IMG/VR virus record: IMGVR_UViG_3300025118_002957
Location: 1 to 25,893 of that record
Source: a virus
Reading direction: 5' to 3' (one strand)
DNA: 25,893 nucleotides
The notes under the pieces were generated by a model. The model saw only the letters and a program-made list of their open reading frames with translations. It made no database searches and was not told the origin of the DNA. The position numbers and the translations under genes were made by a program. Positions 1 to 6,031 of the stretch are shown in pieces; position 1 is the stretch's first letter, and each line of letters starts with the position of its first letter.

Positions 1-92
1 TTGGAGTAATCTCCTGTACCAAAATTCTTAAAGAGTAGTAATAATACTTGTTGACGTAAATCTAATTGCGCTTCGGTGAGAGTACTTGACAT
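1..92 (-). CDS. Small phage protein, N-terminal part only
   Basis: The first 30 codons are visible, beginning MSSTLTEAQLDLRQQ; the gene runs off the left edge. The ATG at 92-90 overlaps the TAA of the preceding 37-residue gene by one base (TAATG), the coupling used repeatedly in this window, which supports the start. The visible part is hydrophilic then leucine-rich (a QQVLLLLF stretch). I do not recognise the family and nothing about function can be said. Confidence 0.55.
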   Translation of the reverse strand, partial: MSSTLTEAQLDLRQQVLLLLFKNFGTGDYS

Positions 93-205
93 TAAATTAA
101 ACCTAGAGAACCGGCAGTAATACCAATAGACATCATCATACCAAACTCTATTAGACCGTGCAAGTCTACCGGCACACTTATTAATGTGGTTGCAAATATA
201 GACAT
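92..205 (-). CDS. 37-residue one-helix membrane protein, unknown function
   Basis: Short reading frame starting MSIFATTLISVPVDLHG and ending SLGLI. The second half (EFGMMMSIGITAGSLGLI) could be a single membrane helix. The start lies two bases after the TAA of the upstream gene and its own TAA overlaps the next ATG, so it fits a translationally coupled string of tiny membrane proteins following hli. Such one-helix proteins are common in cyanophages and cyanobacteria near photosynthesis genes, but I cannot assign this one to a photosystem subunit. Support comes from context and spacing, not from a known family. Confidence 0.5.
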   Translation of the reverse strand: MSIFATTLISVPVDLHGLIEFGMMMSIGITAGSLGLI

Positions 206-206
206 T

Positions 207-407
207 TTAAGCCCCAGCAGGAACAGGAACAGGAACAGGTTCACTAATTCTTATACCCTTACCACCACTAAAATCATCATCGTCATCATCATTGAATCCA
301 CCACCAGCGGCAAAATAAAATCCCAATAATATAAGTACAGGTATAAAAGGAAAAATCAATGCCCAAACTGGTGATACTGTTTCTGTTGCGAGTTGAAGTT
401 CGCCCAT
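207..407 (-). CDS. 66-residue membrane protein with Asp run and Pro-Val tail
   Basis: One hydrophobic helix at about residues 13-34 (ALIFPFIPVLILLGFYFAAG) is followed by a glycine linker, six consecutive aspartates, a second Gly-rich stretch and a proline-valine tail ending EPVPVPVPAGA. The probable topology is one membrane anchor with an acidic, flexible C-terminal tail. The ATG is 51 bases downstream of the preceding gene and no strong ribosome site is visible. Family not recognised. The Pro-Val tail is encoded by a hexanucleotide microrepeat, so its length may vary between relatives. Confidence 0.6.
   Translation of the reverse strand: MGELQLATETVSPVWALIFPFIPVLILLGFYFAAGGGFNDDDDDDFSGGKGIRISEPVPVPVPAGA
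218..241 (-). repeat. CAGGAA microrepeat encoding a Pro-Val tail
   Basis: The plus strand shows about three and two-thirds tandem copies of caggaa (218-239). Read on the minus strand it encodes alternating Val-Pro at the C-terminus of the 66-residue membrane protein. Copy-number change would alter tail length without shifting the frame. Confidence 0.7.
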
Positions 408-458
408 TTATTTTGATTCTGTAATAAGTTACGGGTAATTATTTAGTTTTGTTAAGTT

Positions 459-626
459 TTAGAATAAGAATATTCCTTGAGATTGAAAGAAGATATGTAC
501 CGCAGGATTATGAAGATACTGGTGATAGAATTCTAACCCAATCATCACTACAACCCATGTGATCCCAATATCACTAAGAGCCCATAACAGATTGCTGTTA
601 GGACTCTTTAAGGTAGAGGTTGTCAT
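459..626 (-). CDS. 55-residue membrane protein coupled to hli
   Basis: A longer in-frame version starts inside hli, but the ATG at 626-624 overlaps the hli stop codon as TAATG and gives MTTSTLKSPNSNLLWALSD onwards, so I use that start. The protein has one hydrophobic stretch (about residues 15-30, ALSDIGITWVVVMIGL) followed by an aromatic and His-rich tail (EFYHQYLHNPAVHIFF). It should be co-translated with the chlorophyll-binding Hli protein and so may act in the thylakoid membrane; that is inference from position. Family not recognised. Confidence 0.6.
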   Translation of the reverse strand: MTTSTLKSPNSNLLWALSDIGITWVVVMIGLEFYHQYLHNPAVHIFFQSQGIFLF

Positions 627-826
627 TAAAAGATTCCGGGGATTATTTGACCCGTTGTTACATAAGCACCAATAGCTGCCCAGAAACCAATCATTGCCCA
701 ACGTCCGTTAGTTAGTTCGGCATTCTTACTCTGATCAATTTCAATAACTTCTACACGAGGTTCAGAAGAAAACATATTCTGGCGACCACCATCTTCGGTA
801 GTAACAGTAGCGGAAGAATTAGTCAT
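626..826 (-). CDS. hli: High-light-inducible protein (Hli/SCP family)
   Basis: A 66-residue protein whose second half carries the chlorophyll a/b-binding-like helix: ELTNGRWAMIGFWAAIGAYV, with the E, N-G-R and A-M-x-G residues that define the one-helix Hli family. A 35-residue hydrophilic N-terminus (TVTTEDGGRQNMFSSEPRVE) precedes it. Hli proteins sit in thylakoid membranes, bind chlorophyll and carotenoid and protect photosystem II; cyanophages carry them to protect host photosynthesis during infection. A clear sigma70-type promoter lies 24 bases upstream, and a small membrane protein gene is coupled to its stop codon. A cyanobacterial chromosome also has hli genes, but the surrounding phage signals make a cyanophage copy more likely. 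Confidence 0.93.
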   Translation of the reverse strand: MTNSSATVTTEDGGRQNMFSSEPRVEVIEIDQSKNAELTNGRWAMIGFWAAIGAYVTTGQIIPGIF

Positions 827-849
827 TGTTTGTTAAGAAACATAACATA

Positions 850-878
850 ATTATATAGCAATTATTAATCCTTGTCTA
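850..878 (-). promoter_or_regulatory. sigma70-type promoter of hli
   Basis: On the minus strand TAGACA (878-873), a 17-base spacer and TATAAT (855-850) precede the hli start at 826. The spacing is ideal and the -10 is perfect. Expected transcription start is near 843. This fits early expression of hli by host RNA polymerase. Confidence 0.75.
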
Positions 879-897
879 GGGGTTTATACTCATTCCC

Positions 898-1086
898 TCA
901 CCAATCATCTTCATCTTGTGTGTTCATTTCTACCCACTCAGCATTATTTCTACAATATGCATTCGCATCTATCTGCATATGTAAATGAGCAGCCGTGTGA
1001 AGACCTTCTATAAATGCAAACATCCCTATACACATCACTGGCATTAACCAAAGAGGATGTCCTAATACTTCTACAGTTTTTTTCAT
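898..1086 (-). CDS. 62-residue His-rich one-helix membrane protein
   Basis: The protein begins MKKTVEVLGHPLWLMPVMCI, with a hydrophobic segment at about residues 11-28, then a HTAAHLHMQID stretch with three histidines and an acidic C-terminus ending TQDEDDW. It lies just after the terminator of the beta-barrel gene and just before the hli promoter, so it is probably expressed on its own; a weak promoter (TTTACG, 18 bases, TAAAAT) could be nested in the terminator at 1122-1093. Family unknown. The His cluster near the membrane could bind metal or pigment, which is speculation. Confidence 0.6.
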   Translation of the reverse strand: MKKTVEVLGHPLWLMPVMCIGMFAFIEGLHTAAHLHMQIDANAYCRNNAEWVEMNTQDEDDW

Positions 1087-1108
1087 GATGGTATTTTAGC
1101 ACAAAAAA

Positions 1109-1131
1109 AAGAGGACCGTAAAGGTCCTCTT
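1109..1131 (-). terminator. Intrinsic terminator after the beta-barrel gene
   Basis: On the minus strand a perfect 9-bp stem (AAGAGGACC with GGTCCTCTT) closes a 5-base loop (TTTAC) and runs straight into a tract of eight T. It lies 27 bases after the stop at 1158 and is the clearest intrinsic terminator in the window. Confidence 0.9.
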
Positions 1132-1157
1132 GTAGTTATATGGTTTTACTGATCAGA

Positions 1158-1541
1158 TCAGAAGGTGTACTTAACACCAACCTTACCACCGAAGTCGATG
1201 ATGTCGTCACCAGAAGAATCTTCTCCAGTGATACCGGAGATTTCTCCGTAAACATCAGCAGATTCAGCAACAGCAACAGAAACTCCAACCTTACCTGAAA
1301 TTTCAGTTATGGTGTCGTCAGTTGAGTCAGTGTGAACGAATCCAGGACCACCCTGAATGTAGTAAGCAACCTTACCATCTTCTGTTCCGCCGTCGAAACC
1401 GAAGTGAAGGTCAGTTGTAGCAGTTGTATATTCGCCGTCTGGGTAGGAAGCATTAGCTTCTACGTTAACGTAAGGACCTGCAAAAGCAGATGCAGCGAAG
1501 AAAGGAGCAGCAGCAACAGCTGCTATAAGAGGTTTAAACAT
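1158..1541 (-). CDS. Small secreted beta-barrel (porin-like) protein
   Basis: A 127-residue protein with a clear signal peptide: MFKPLIAAVAAAPFFAASAF followed by A and then GPYVNVEA, giving a probable cleavage after AFA (residue 21). The mature part alternates short amphipathic strands with acidic Gly/Ser/Asp turns (TDLHFGF, KVAYYIQGG, EISGKVGVSV, DVYGEISG, GGKVGVKYTF). It ends in an aromatic-F signature (KYTF) typical of outer-membrane beta-barrel proteins. At about 106 mature residues it could form 6 to 8 strands, well below a general porin. It has an early promoter, a late promoter, a structured leader and its own terminator, so it is a separately controlled single-gene unit. A role in the host outer membrane (permeability, superinfection control or lysis) is inference. 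Confidence 0.75.
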   Translation of the reverse strand: MFKPLIAAVAAAPFFAASAFAGPYVNVEANASYPDGEYTTATTDLHFGFDGGTEDGKVAYYIQGGPGFVHTDSTDDTITEISGKVGVSVAVAESADVYGEISGITGEDSSGDDIIDFGGKVGVKYTF

Positions 1542-1568
1542 TTTTTTAGATAGTGTCTCGCACGCATT

Positions 1569-1625
1569 AAAAAAGCCTGCGGATGATAGAACCCTCGACT
1601 GAGTTCATGTTACATTCTACGCAGG
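1569..1625 (-). other. Structured leader with T tract upstream of the beta-barrel gene
   Basis: On the minus strand CCTGCG (1625-1620) can pair with CGCAGG (1581-1576). Inside, TAGA (1619-1616) can pair with TCTA (1590-1587), and GAAC with GTTC (1606-1603 with 1592-1589) around a small loop; the last two are partly exclusive. The outer stem is followed by C and six T (1574-1569). This resembles a weak intrinsic terminator or attenuator 28 bases before the start codon. A 13-codon reading frame (1608-1567, beginning MNSVEGSIIRRLF) covers the 3' arm and T tract. The large loop makes termination uncertain. Confidence 0.4.
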
Positions 1626-1660
1626 GGTACGATTATTTCGGGCCCGTTGTTATGTAAAGT

Positions 1661-1668
1661 TATTTATA
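1661..1668 (-). promoter_or_regulatory. T4-type late promoter of the beta-barrel gene
   Basis: A perfect TATAAATA on the minus strand, the motif read by the T4-family gp55 late sigma factor. It lies about 120 bases upstream of the start at 1541, with the structured leader in between, and just downstream of a sigma70-type promoter. Confidence 0.7.
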
Positions 1669-1672
1669 CAGG

Positions 1673-1694
1673 TGTCACACTTCACAATGTGACA
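1673..1694 (-). repeat. 7-bp inverted repeat at the early transcription start
   Basis: tgtcaca (1673-1679) and tgtgaca (1688-1694) form a perfect inverted repeat with an 8-base loop. It begins where the early transcript should start (near 1693) and ends next to the late promoter. It may be a 5'-end RNA hairpin or a repressor operator; there is no T tract after it. Confidence 0.5.
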
Positions 1695-1699
1695 ATTTA

Positions 1700-1728
1700 A
1701 GTATACTACAGTTCGGTTTTCCTGTCAA
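1700..1728 (-). promoter_or_regulatory. Strong sigma70-type promoter of the beta-barrel gene
   Basis: On the minus strand TTGACA (1728-1723), a 17-base spacer and TATACT (1705-1700). The -35 is perfect and starts three bases after the TAG stop of the GT25 gene. It should be read by host RNA polymerase early in infection and is the best promoter in the window. Confidence 0.85.
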
Positions 1729-1730
1729 CA

Positions 1731-2627
1731 CTACTCCTGGGGTTTCTCTTCTTGTTGAGCAGCCTGTGCAGCACTATTCTCAGTTACTCTTCCAAGATAA
1801 GGGTTTAAATCCATCAATTCTTCTATACCAAAATTAGATCCCTGCGTCATCCAAAAATTTCTAATAGCTTCACGATTACCATGATGGAATACTCCAATAT
1901 GTTCTGGATGAATAGTAGATCCTAACTCAATTTTATAATTAAAGAGAGGTATGGAATAAGTATTACCTGAATTATAAAGTAAATCATCTGCTACGGGACG
2001 TGGACGCACTCCATTATCTAACTTAAACTTATCTCCACGACAATGCAACCTCATCATCTTCTCTGCATGATGCCGGGTAATAACATAACAAGCAGTTGAA
2101 AAATTATTTACAAATCTCTTATGAATTTTAACATGAAGATCTCCAGTGCAAATGATTGCCATCTGAACCACATCCCAATCGTAGGGGAAGTGGGCATAGA
2201 AATCTTCCCAAGTAAAATTCCAACACTGTGCTAAATCTAAATCACAATCGTCTTCCATCATGATTGCATAGGGACTATCAGAAGTCTCCATCCAATGCTT
2301 AATTGCTTTAAGATGAGAAGTAGTACATCCAATCTCACCTCCCGTCATATTATCAGGATATCTTCCCTTTAAAATATCACTTAAATCATCATCTCTACCA
2401 TCATATGCAGAAATGCGATGATAATTTTTTATCTCCCAATACTTAAATTGTTCTTCCATATACTTCCAACGCTCTGGTTGTGCATCCAGATTGATACAAT
2501 ATATGGGACCAAAACCTCTTAACTTAAAAGCAGCCTTATTCTTATCTCTAGGAACTACAATCTCAATCGGAGGAGGAGGAGATAACTCCTGGTCCTCCAT
2601 GTCTATTGTCTCACTTAATTTTACCAT
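1731..2627 (-). CDS. Glycosyltransferase family 25 (LPS-type)
   Basis: A 298-residue protein. After an acidic, proline-rich N-terminus comes the GT25 core: YCINLDAQPERW (43-54), GGEIGCTTSHLKAIKHW (97-112) and the MMEDDCDLD metal-binding segment (123-131). These match the LPS galactosyl/glucosyltransferase family that transfers hexoses from UDP-sugars. The C-terminus is a charged Gln/Glu tail (AAQAAQQEEKPQE). The start at 2627 has an AAAGG seven bases upstream and overlaps the preceding gene by 17 bases. It is the last gene of the glycan cluster; a strong promoter for the next unit begins right after its stop. Donor and acceptor cannot be read from the sequence. Confidence 0.9.
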   Translation of the reverse strand: MVKLSETIDMEDQELSPPPPIEIVVPRDKNKAAFKLRGFGPIYCINLDAQPERWKYMEEQFKYWEIKNYHRISAYDGRDDDLSDILKGRYPDNMTGGEIGCTTSHLKAIKHWMETSDSPYAIMMEDDCDLDLAQCWNFTWEDFYAHFPYDWDVVQMAIICTGDLHVKIHKRFVNNFSTACYVITRHHAEKMMRLHCRGDKFKLDNGVRPRPVADDLLYNSGNTYSIPLFNYKIELGSTIHPEHIGVFHHGNREAIRNFWMTQGSNFGIEELMDLNPYLGRVTENSAAQAAQQEEKPQE

Positions 2628-3570
2628 CGATAACCTTTTCTATGTTTGGCAAATAATAATCTGCTAATATTGTAGACCATTCAAACTGTTTTGCATAGTC
2701 TAAAATTTCTTGTCTATTATTAATAGAATATTCTCTATTCTTATTAATCAGATGTTCGACATATTTAGTCTGAAAAATCTGCTTTTCAGGAATTACTGTA
2801 ATGAATTCTCTATTTAGATCTAAATTAGCAGTTGCCCATTCAGAAACTACTACACCAAGTCCAGCAGCAAAGGCTTCCATACAAACTAGTGGATGTGCCT
2901 CACCATCACTAAGTAATACAAGATTACCATAGTCAGTCAAACCATCAAAGAGAACTTCCTTCTTCCACTCACCTAGATAATTTTTAGTTTGATCAAACCT
3001 ATCCTCTGCAATATTACCTGCATAATATAATGATTTAATATTTTGGAAAAGATATTGTCTCTTTCTATGATCTATCTTAGCCAAATAGATACTAGATTCT
3101 GAATGTTTAGGATCATCAGTAACTCTAAAATTCTTTGACATAACCCCATTAGGATTAAGAAAAAGTTTGTGTGAAGGAATGTCTGCAAGGTATTGATAGA
3201 TTTCATTAACAGTATCCGAAAGACCAAATACCACTGGTTGAATAAGAGAAAACATATCAAACACTCTCTCTTTGTATGGTCCCATCATATCCTGACGATC
3301 CATATCCAAGTATGCAAAGTGAGTTGTACATGCACAAGGATATGTAATATGAGGATAGAGTGGAATCCAATCATCATAATTGATATGCACAAAATCAGGA
3401 CCAAATTCATGCATCAAATGAAGCATTTTATTAGGGTCAGGATCATTTAAAATTTGCACCTTATGTCCCATCTCTTCAAGGGATAACTTCATATCCCATA
3501 TCAAAGACTCAACTGCTCCCCATCCTGGAGGAGGAATAGGAAGAGGTGGTCCAACAATACTAATTCGCAT
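2611..3570 (-). CDS. GT4-type glycosyltransferase, first of a tandem pair
   Basis: A 319-residue GT-B-type protein. The N-terminus has the loop MRISIVGPPLPIPPPGWGAV and ESLIWDM, as in GT4 enzymes that begin with a glycine-rich sugar-acceptor loop. The C-terminal half carries the donor-binding segment SDGEAHPLVCMEAFAAGLGV with an E-x7-E spacing. It is clearly a paralogue of the next gene upstream (same PPxGWGAVESLIWD start and KNYLGEW middle), pointing to a local duplication. It overlaps that gene by 11 bases and the GT25 gene by 17. It probably uses a nucleotide sugar made by this cluster; linkage unknown. Confidence 0.83.
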   Translation of the reverse strand: MRISIVGPPLPIPPPGWGAVESLIWDMKLSLEEMGHKVQILNDPDPNKMLHLMHEFGPDFVHINYDDWIPLYPHITYPCACTTHFAYLDMDRQDMMGPYKERVFDMFSLIQPVVFGLSDTVNEIYQYLADIPSHKLFLNPNGVMSKNFRVTDDPKHSESSIYLAKIDHRKRQYLFQNIKSLYYAGNIAEDRFDQTKNYLGEWKKEVLFDGLTDYGNLVLLSDGEAHPLVCMEAFAAGLGVVVSEWATANLDLNREFITVIPEKQIFQTKYVEHLINKNREYSINNRQEILDYAKQFEWSTILADYYLPNIEKVIDGKIK

Positions 3571-4540
3571 TGCTTCTTGGCTCCATCTTCTCTATGTTCT
3601 CAGCATAGAGTTTAACAAGACCTTCCCAAGAGAAGTTATCAATCGCAAACTCACGTATCTCATCTCTTCTTCCTAGCGATGCTTCACGATTCTCCTGTAT
3701 CTTCTCCTCAATGTAAGGAATGTCTTCCAACTTATCATCAGGAACTACTGTAACGTAAGGAAGGTCTGGTAAATCATGTGCAGCATACTTAGATATAACC
3801 ACACCCAATCCTAAGATCATTGCTTCCTTAACAACCAAAGGAGTTCCATTCTCACCATCAGACAGAAGAACTAAGTTAGCAAAGTCTCCAAGGTGTTCTC
3901 TCTTATATTCATCACTCCATTCACCAAGATAGTTTTTCTTAGGATCAAAAGGAGTCTGACTCATAATCCTACCAACATAATCAATAGAATCAATAGTCTG
4001 ATAAATCCATTGCTTCTTACGATCATTAATCTGTGCGAGATATAATGAACGGTCTGGTAATACTGCTTCCTTATGATATGTAAATCTCTTATGGTTTGCT
4101 CCATTAGCAGAGAGAAGCAACTTACTTTCATCTGCTCCTGCTGCCTTAAAGCAATCCATATCCTTCTGGGATATACAGAAGATATAATAGTTCTTATTAT
4201 TAATAATCCAATCAAACGTGCGATCATACCCATCCCTACGATGCATATGAGGTTGATCTATGTAAGGATAGTGACTACTCAATGCCAACTTAGGAATGCT
4301 TGTCTCAGCAGCAATACGATCCATTATAGGATGGAACACATCATAATGTAGATGAGCAAAATCAAATTGCTCTGCATTCAGATGCCCAATAATCTCATCC
4401 CAGTTAGGAGTATTGATAATAGTTCCTTCATGACCTAACTCATCCAACTCTAAGGCATAATCCCATATCAAACTTTCAACCGCACCCCAACCGTCAGGAG
4501 GAATGGGCATAATACCAGGTCCAATTAATGCAAGTCTCAT
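3560..4540 (-). CDS. GT4-type glycosyltransferase, second of a tandem pair
   Basis: A 326-residue paralogue of its downstream neighbour. It opens MRLALIGPGIMPIPPDGWGA then VESLIWDYALELDELGHEG, contains KKNYLGEWSDEYK and has the donor-site segment SDGENGTPLVVKEAMILGLG. Here the two glutamates of the usual E-x7-E are one residue further apart (ENGTPLVVKE), so donor contacts may differ from its twin. Its ATG shares one base with the stop of the preceding gene (TAATG). The pair probably adds two different sugars to the same glycan; that is inferred from duplication and divergence. Confidence 0.83.
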   Translation of the reverse strand: MRLALIGPGIMPIPPDGWGAVESLIWDYALELDELGHEGTIINTPNWDEIIGHLNAEQFDFAHLHYDVFHPIMDRIAAETSIPKLALSSHYPYIDQPHMHRRDGYDRTFDWIINNKNYYIFCISQKDMDCFKAAGADESKLLLSANGANHKRFTYHKEAVLPDRSLYLAQINDRKKQWIYQTIDSIDYVGRIMSQTPFDPKKNYLGEWSDEYKREHLGDFANLVLLSDGENGTPLVVKEAMILGLGVVISKYAAHDLPDLPYVTVVPDDKLEDIPYIEEKIQENREASLGRRDEIREFAIDNFSWEGLVKLYAENIEKMEPRSNAN

Positions 4541-5268
4541 TAGTATAATTCCTTATAAGCGTGAACAAGAGAGAAATCTGTTTCCCTAAAGTTAGGTGTC
4601 TTCCAAACCTCAGTCAGATTAGTGTTGATTGAATAGTCTTTACCTAACATAAAATAGCATATTTGCATGTAAAGGTCCAGCCACCCAAACCTAAAGTCAA
4701 GATGCTTTAGGATAAATTCAAATTCATAATCCATAAAATCATAAATGGTATGATAATTATCTAAGAAAGTATCAATATTATAAACACTTCCTCCTCCAGC
4801 ACCATACCAATCTACATTAGGTTTAGCACCATACTTTGCTACAAGAAACTGTAGAAGTTCTGGAGTAATCTTATTACCAGGAACATCAAACCCTGCAATC
4901 TCCCACTCAGAAGGTATGACTACCTTATGTTGAGTAAGAACATCGTCCTCCATCATTATCATATGTGTCCCACCACCTGCTCTAACAAACCTTGCTGCCT
5001 CACGAACCATATGAATCCAATGAAGTGATTCATCTTTAGTAAATCCATATACCCCTGACTCATGACCCGTATTCCTACGTCCTATGTGCATATAAGAATG
5101 AACATAATTACAGTTATATTTTTCTGCTACATCACTATAGTCTGAACCACCATCACCACACAGAGTATAAGGTGCATCTGGATGGAACTTCCTAAACTCT
5201 TGGAGTATAAACTCTGTTGCCTTTTTGTTTTCATATACTGTATGAAAACAACCAAATTTTGCGTTCAT
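4540..5268 (-). CDS. Probable GT-A-type glycosyltransferase, unclassified
   Basis: A 242-residue protein that starts MNAKFGCFHTVYENKKATEF. It has YTLCGDGGSDYSD (35-46) and a strand ending in an acidic cluster, HMIMMEDDVLTQHK (102-115), at the position of the DXD metal site of GT-A enzymes. Later segments are aromatic and acidic (NYHTIYDFMDYEFEFILKH) with no membrane helix. I do not recognise a CAZy family. The acidic motif, the length, and neighbours on both sides that are transferases support the call. It overlaps the preceding gene by 4 bases (ATGA) and the next by one. Confidence 0.6.
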   Translation of the reverse strand: MNAKFGCFHTVYENKKATEFILQEFRKFHPDAPYTLCGDGGSDYSDVAEKYNCNYVHSYMHIGRRNTGHESGVYGFTKDESLHWIHMVREAARFVRAGGGTHMIMMEDDVLTQHKVVIPSEWEIAGFDVPGNKITPELLQFLVAKYGAKPNVDWYGAGGGSVYNIDTFLDNYHTIYDFMDYEFEFILKHLDFRFGWLDLYMQICYFMLGKDYSINTNLTEVWKTPNFRETDFSLVHAYKELY

Positions 5269-6029
5269 GAATCTTTGAGATAATGGGGATGGATGTCATC
5301 ACGATACAACCAGAACCAGTGAGGTTCTCCTTGAGGAGTAGGTTGAACGTCTGGAGTCATGTCTTGGAAATCATAACTGAAAGGAGGGTTATAGAAACTA
5401 TAAACAGATGGATCTTTCATACCCACCCATTTCTCAAAGTTCATTCTCTCAATAGGTCCAAAGTCTTCCTTCTCCCTATGGAATGCATCCTTAGTAGGAT
5501 GTTGAAGAGTAGCAATATAATCTGCTCGTGCCCACCAAAAATTACCACTCATATGTGGCCATGGATCTAAGCAGTAATTAACACCGGATACCTGATAACT
5601 ATCTAATTTATCTAGGTTCTCTTTCCACTTATCAATACACCCCCATTCCATGAGGTGTCTCCAACTATTCACTGCACGAACCTTACGATCAGAATATTGA
5701 TCTCTCACACCACAGAAATGACTCATACCTTTAGTATGAAAATACATCACCTTATGAGCACGTTCATTCACACAATCTTCATAGAGATGCTTTAAACAAA
5801 ACCCTTCATATTCTCCATCACCATCTCTACAACCAATAATATTAATCCAATCATAAAGAGAAACAAATTGCTTAACCCTAGATGCCTGTGCTCCATTAAT
5901 AGTGCACTTTACCGTAGCAACCTCAGGAAGACCTGATGCATATAATCTTTTGATCTGATCGTCCACCATGATCTTCCAGAGATCGCTGTCAGGTGGAGTC
6001 CAAATATGATAATAAACTGTTGTCTTCAT
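5265..6029 (-). CDS. Glycosyltransferase-like protein with YFHTKG motif
   Basis: The frame also opens with GTG at 6038, but the ATG at 6029, three bases after the preceding stop, gives MKTTVYYHIWTPPDSDLW onwards and is preferred (254 residues). Conserved-looking blocks are VMYFHTKGMSHF in the middle, VNSWRHLMEWGCIDKWKE, and MSGNFWWARADYIATL. This set recurs in a poorly characterised group of bacterial proteins annotated as glycosyltransferases or rhamnan-synthesis-related; the HTKG block recalls RgpF-type proteins. The enzyme type is inferred, and donor and acceptor are unknown. It is coupled to the GT6 gene upstream and to the acidic-motif gene downstream. Confidence 0.6.
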   Translation of the reverse strand: MKTTVYYHIWTPPDSDLWKIMVDDQIKRLYASGLPEVATVKCTINGAQASRVKQFVSLYDWINIIGCRDGDGEYEGFCLKHLYEDCVNERAHKVMYFHTKGMSHFCGVRDQYSDRKVRAVNSWRHLMEWGCIDKWKENLDKLDSYQVSGVNYCLDPWPHMSGNFWWARADYIATLQHPTKDAFHREKEDFGPIERMNFEKWVGMKDPSVYSFYNPPFSYDFQDMTPDVQPTPQGEPHWFWLYRDDIHPHYLKDS

Positions 6030-6031
6030 AC

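Noticed and set aside
1332-1553. Plus-strand reading frame opposite the beta-barrel gene (73 residues)
   Set aside because: It is the antisense shadow of a gene with signal peptide, promoters and terminator; its product is Ser/Val/Cys-rich with no recognisable pattern.
1569-1625. tRNA-like pseudogene in the beta-barrel leader (GGTTCTATC resembles a T loop)
   Set aside because: No D arm or anticodon arm can be drawn and the acceptor-like stem is six pairs; it is better described as a stem-loop with a T tract.
3072-3260. 62-residue same-strand frame inside the first GT4 gene; also 3961-4233
   Set aside because: Shadows of the transferase frames, Leu/Ile-rich with no coupling to neighbours.
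3193-3450. Plus-strand frames antisense to transferase genes (also at 4073, 5283, 7180, 10010, 11033, 13239, 14084, 16238, 17923, 19788, 23480, 24425)
   Set aside because: All lie opposite genes with clear family motifs, have low-complexity Ile/Cys/His-rich translations and no ribosome sites.
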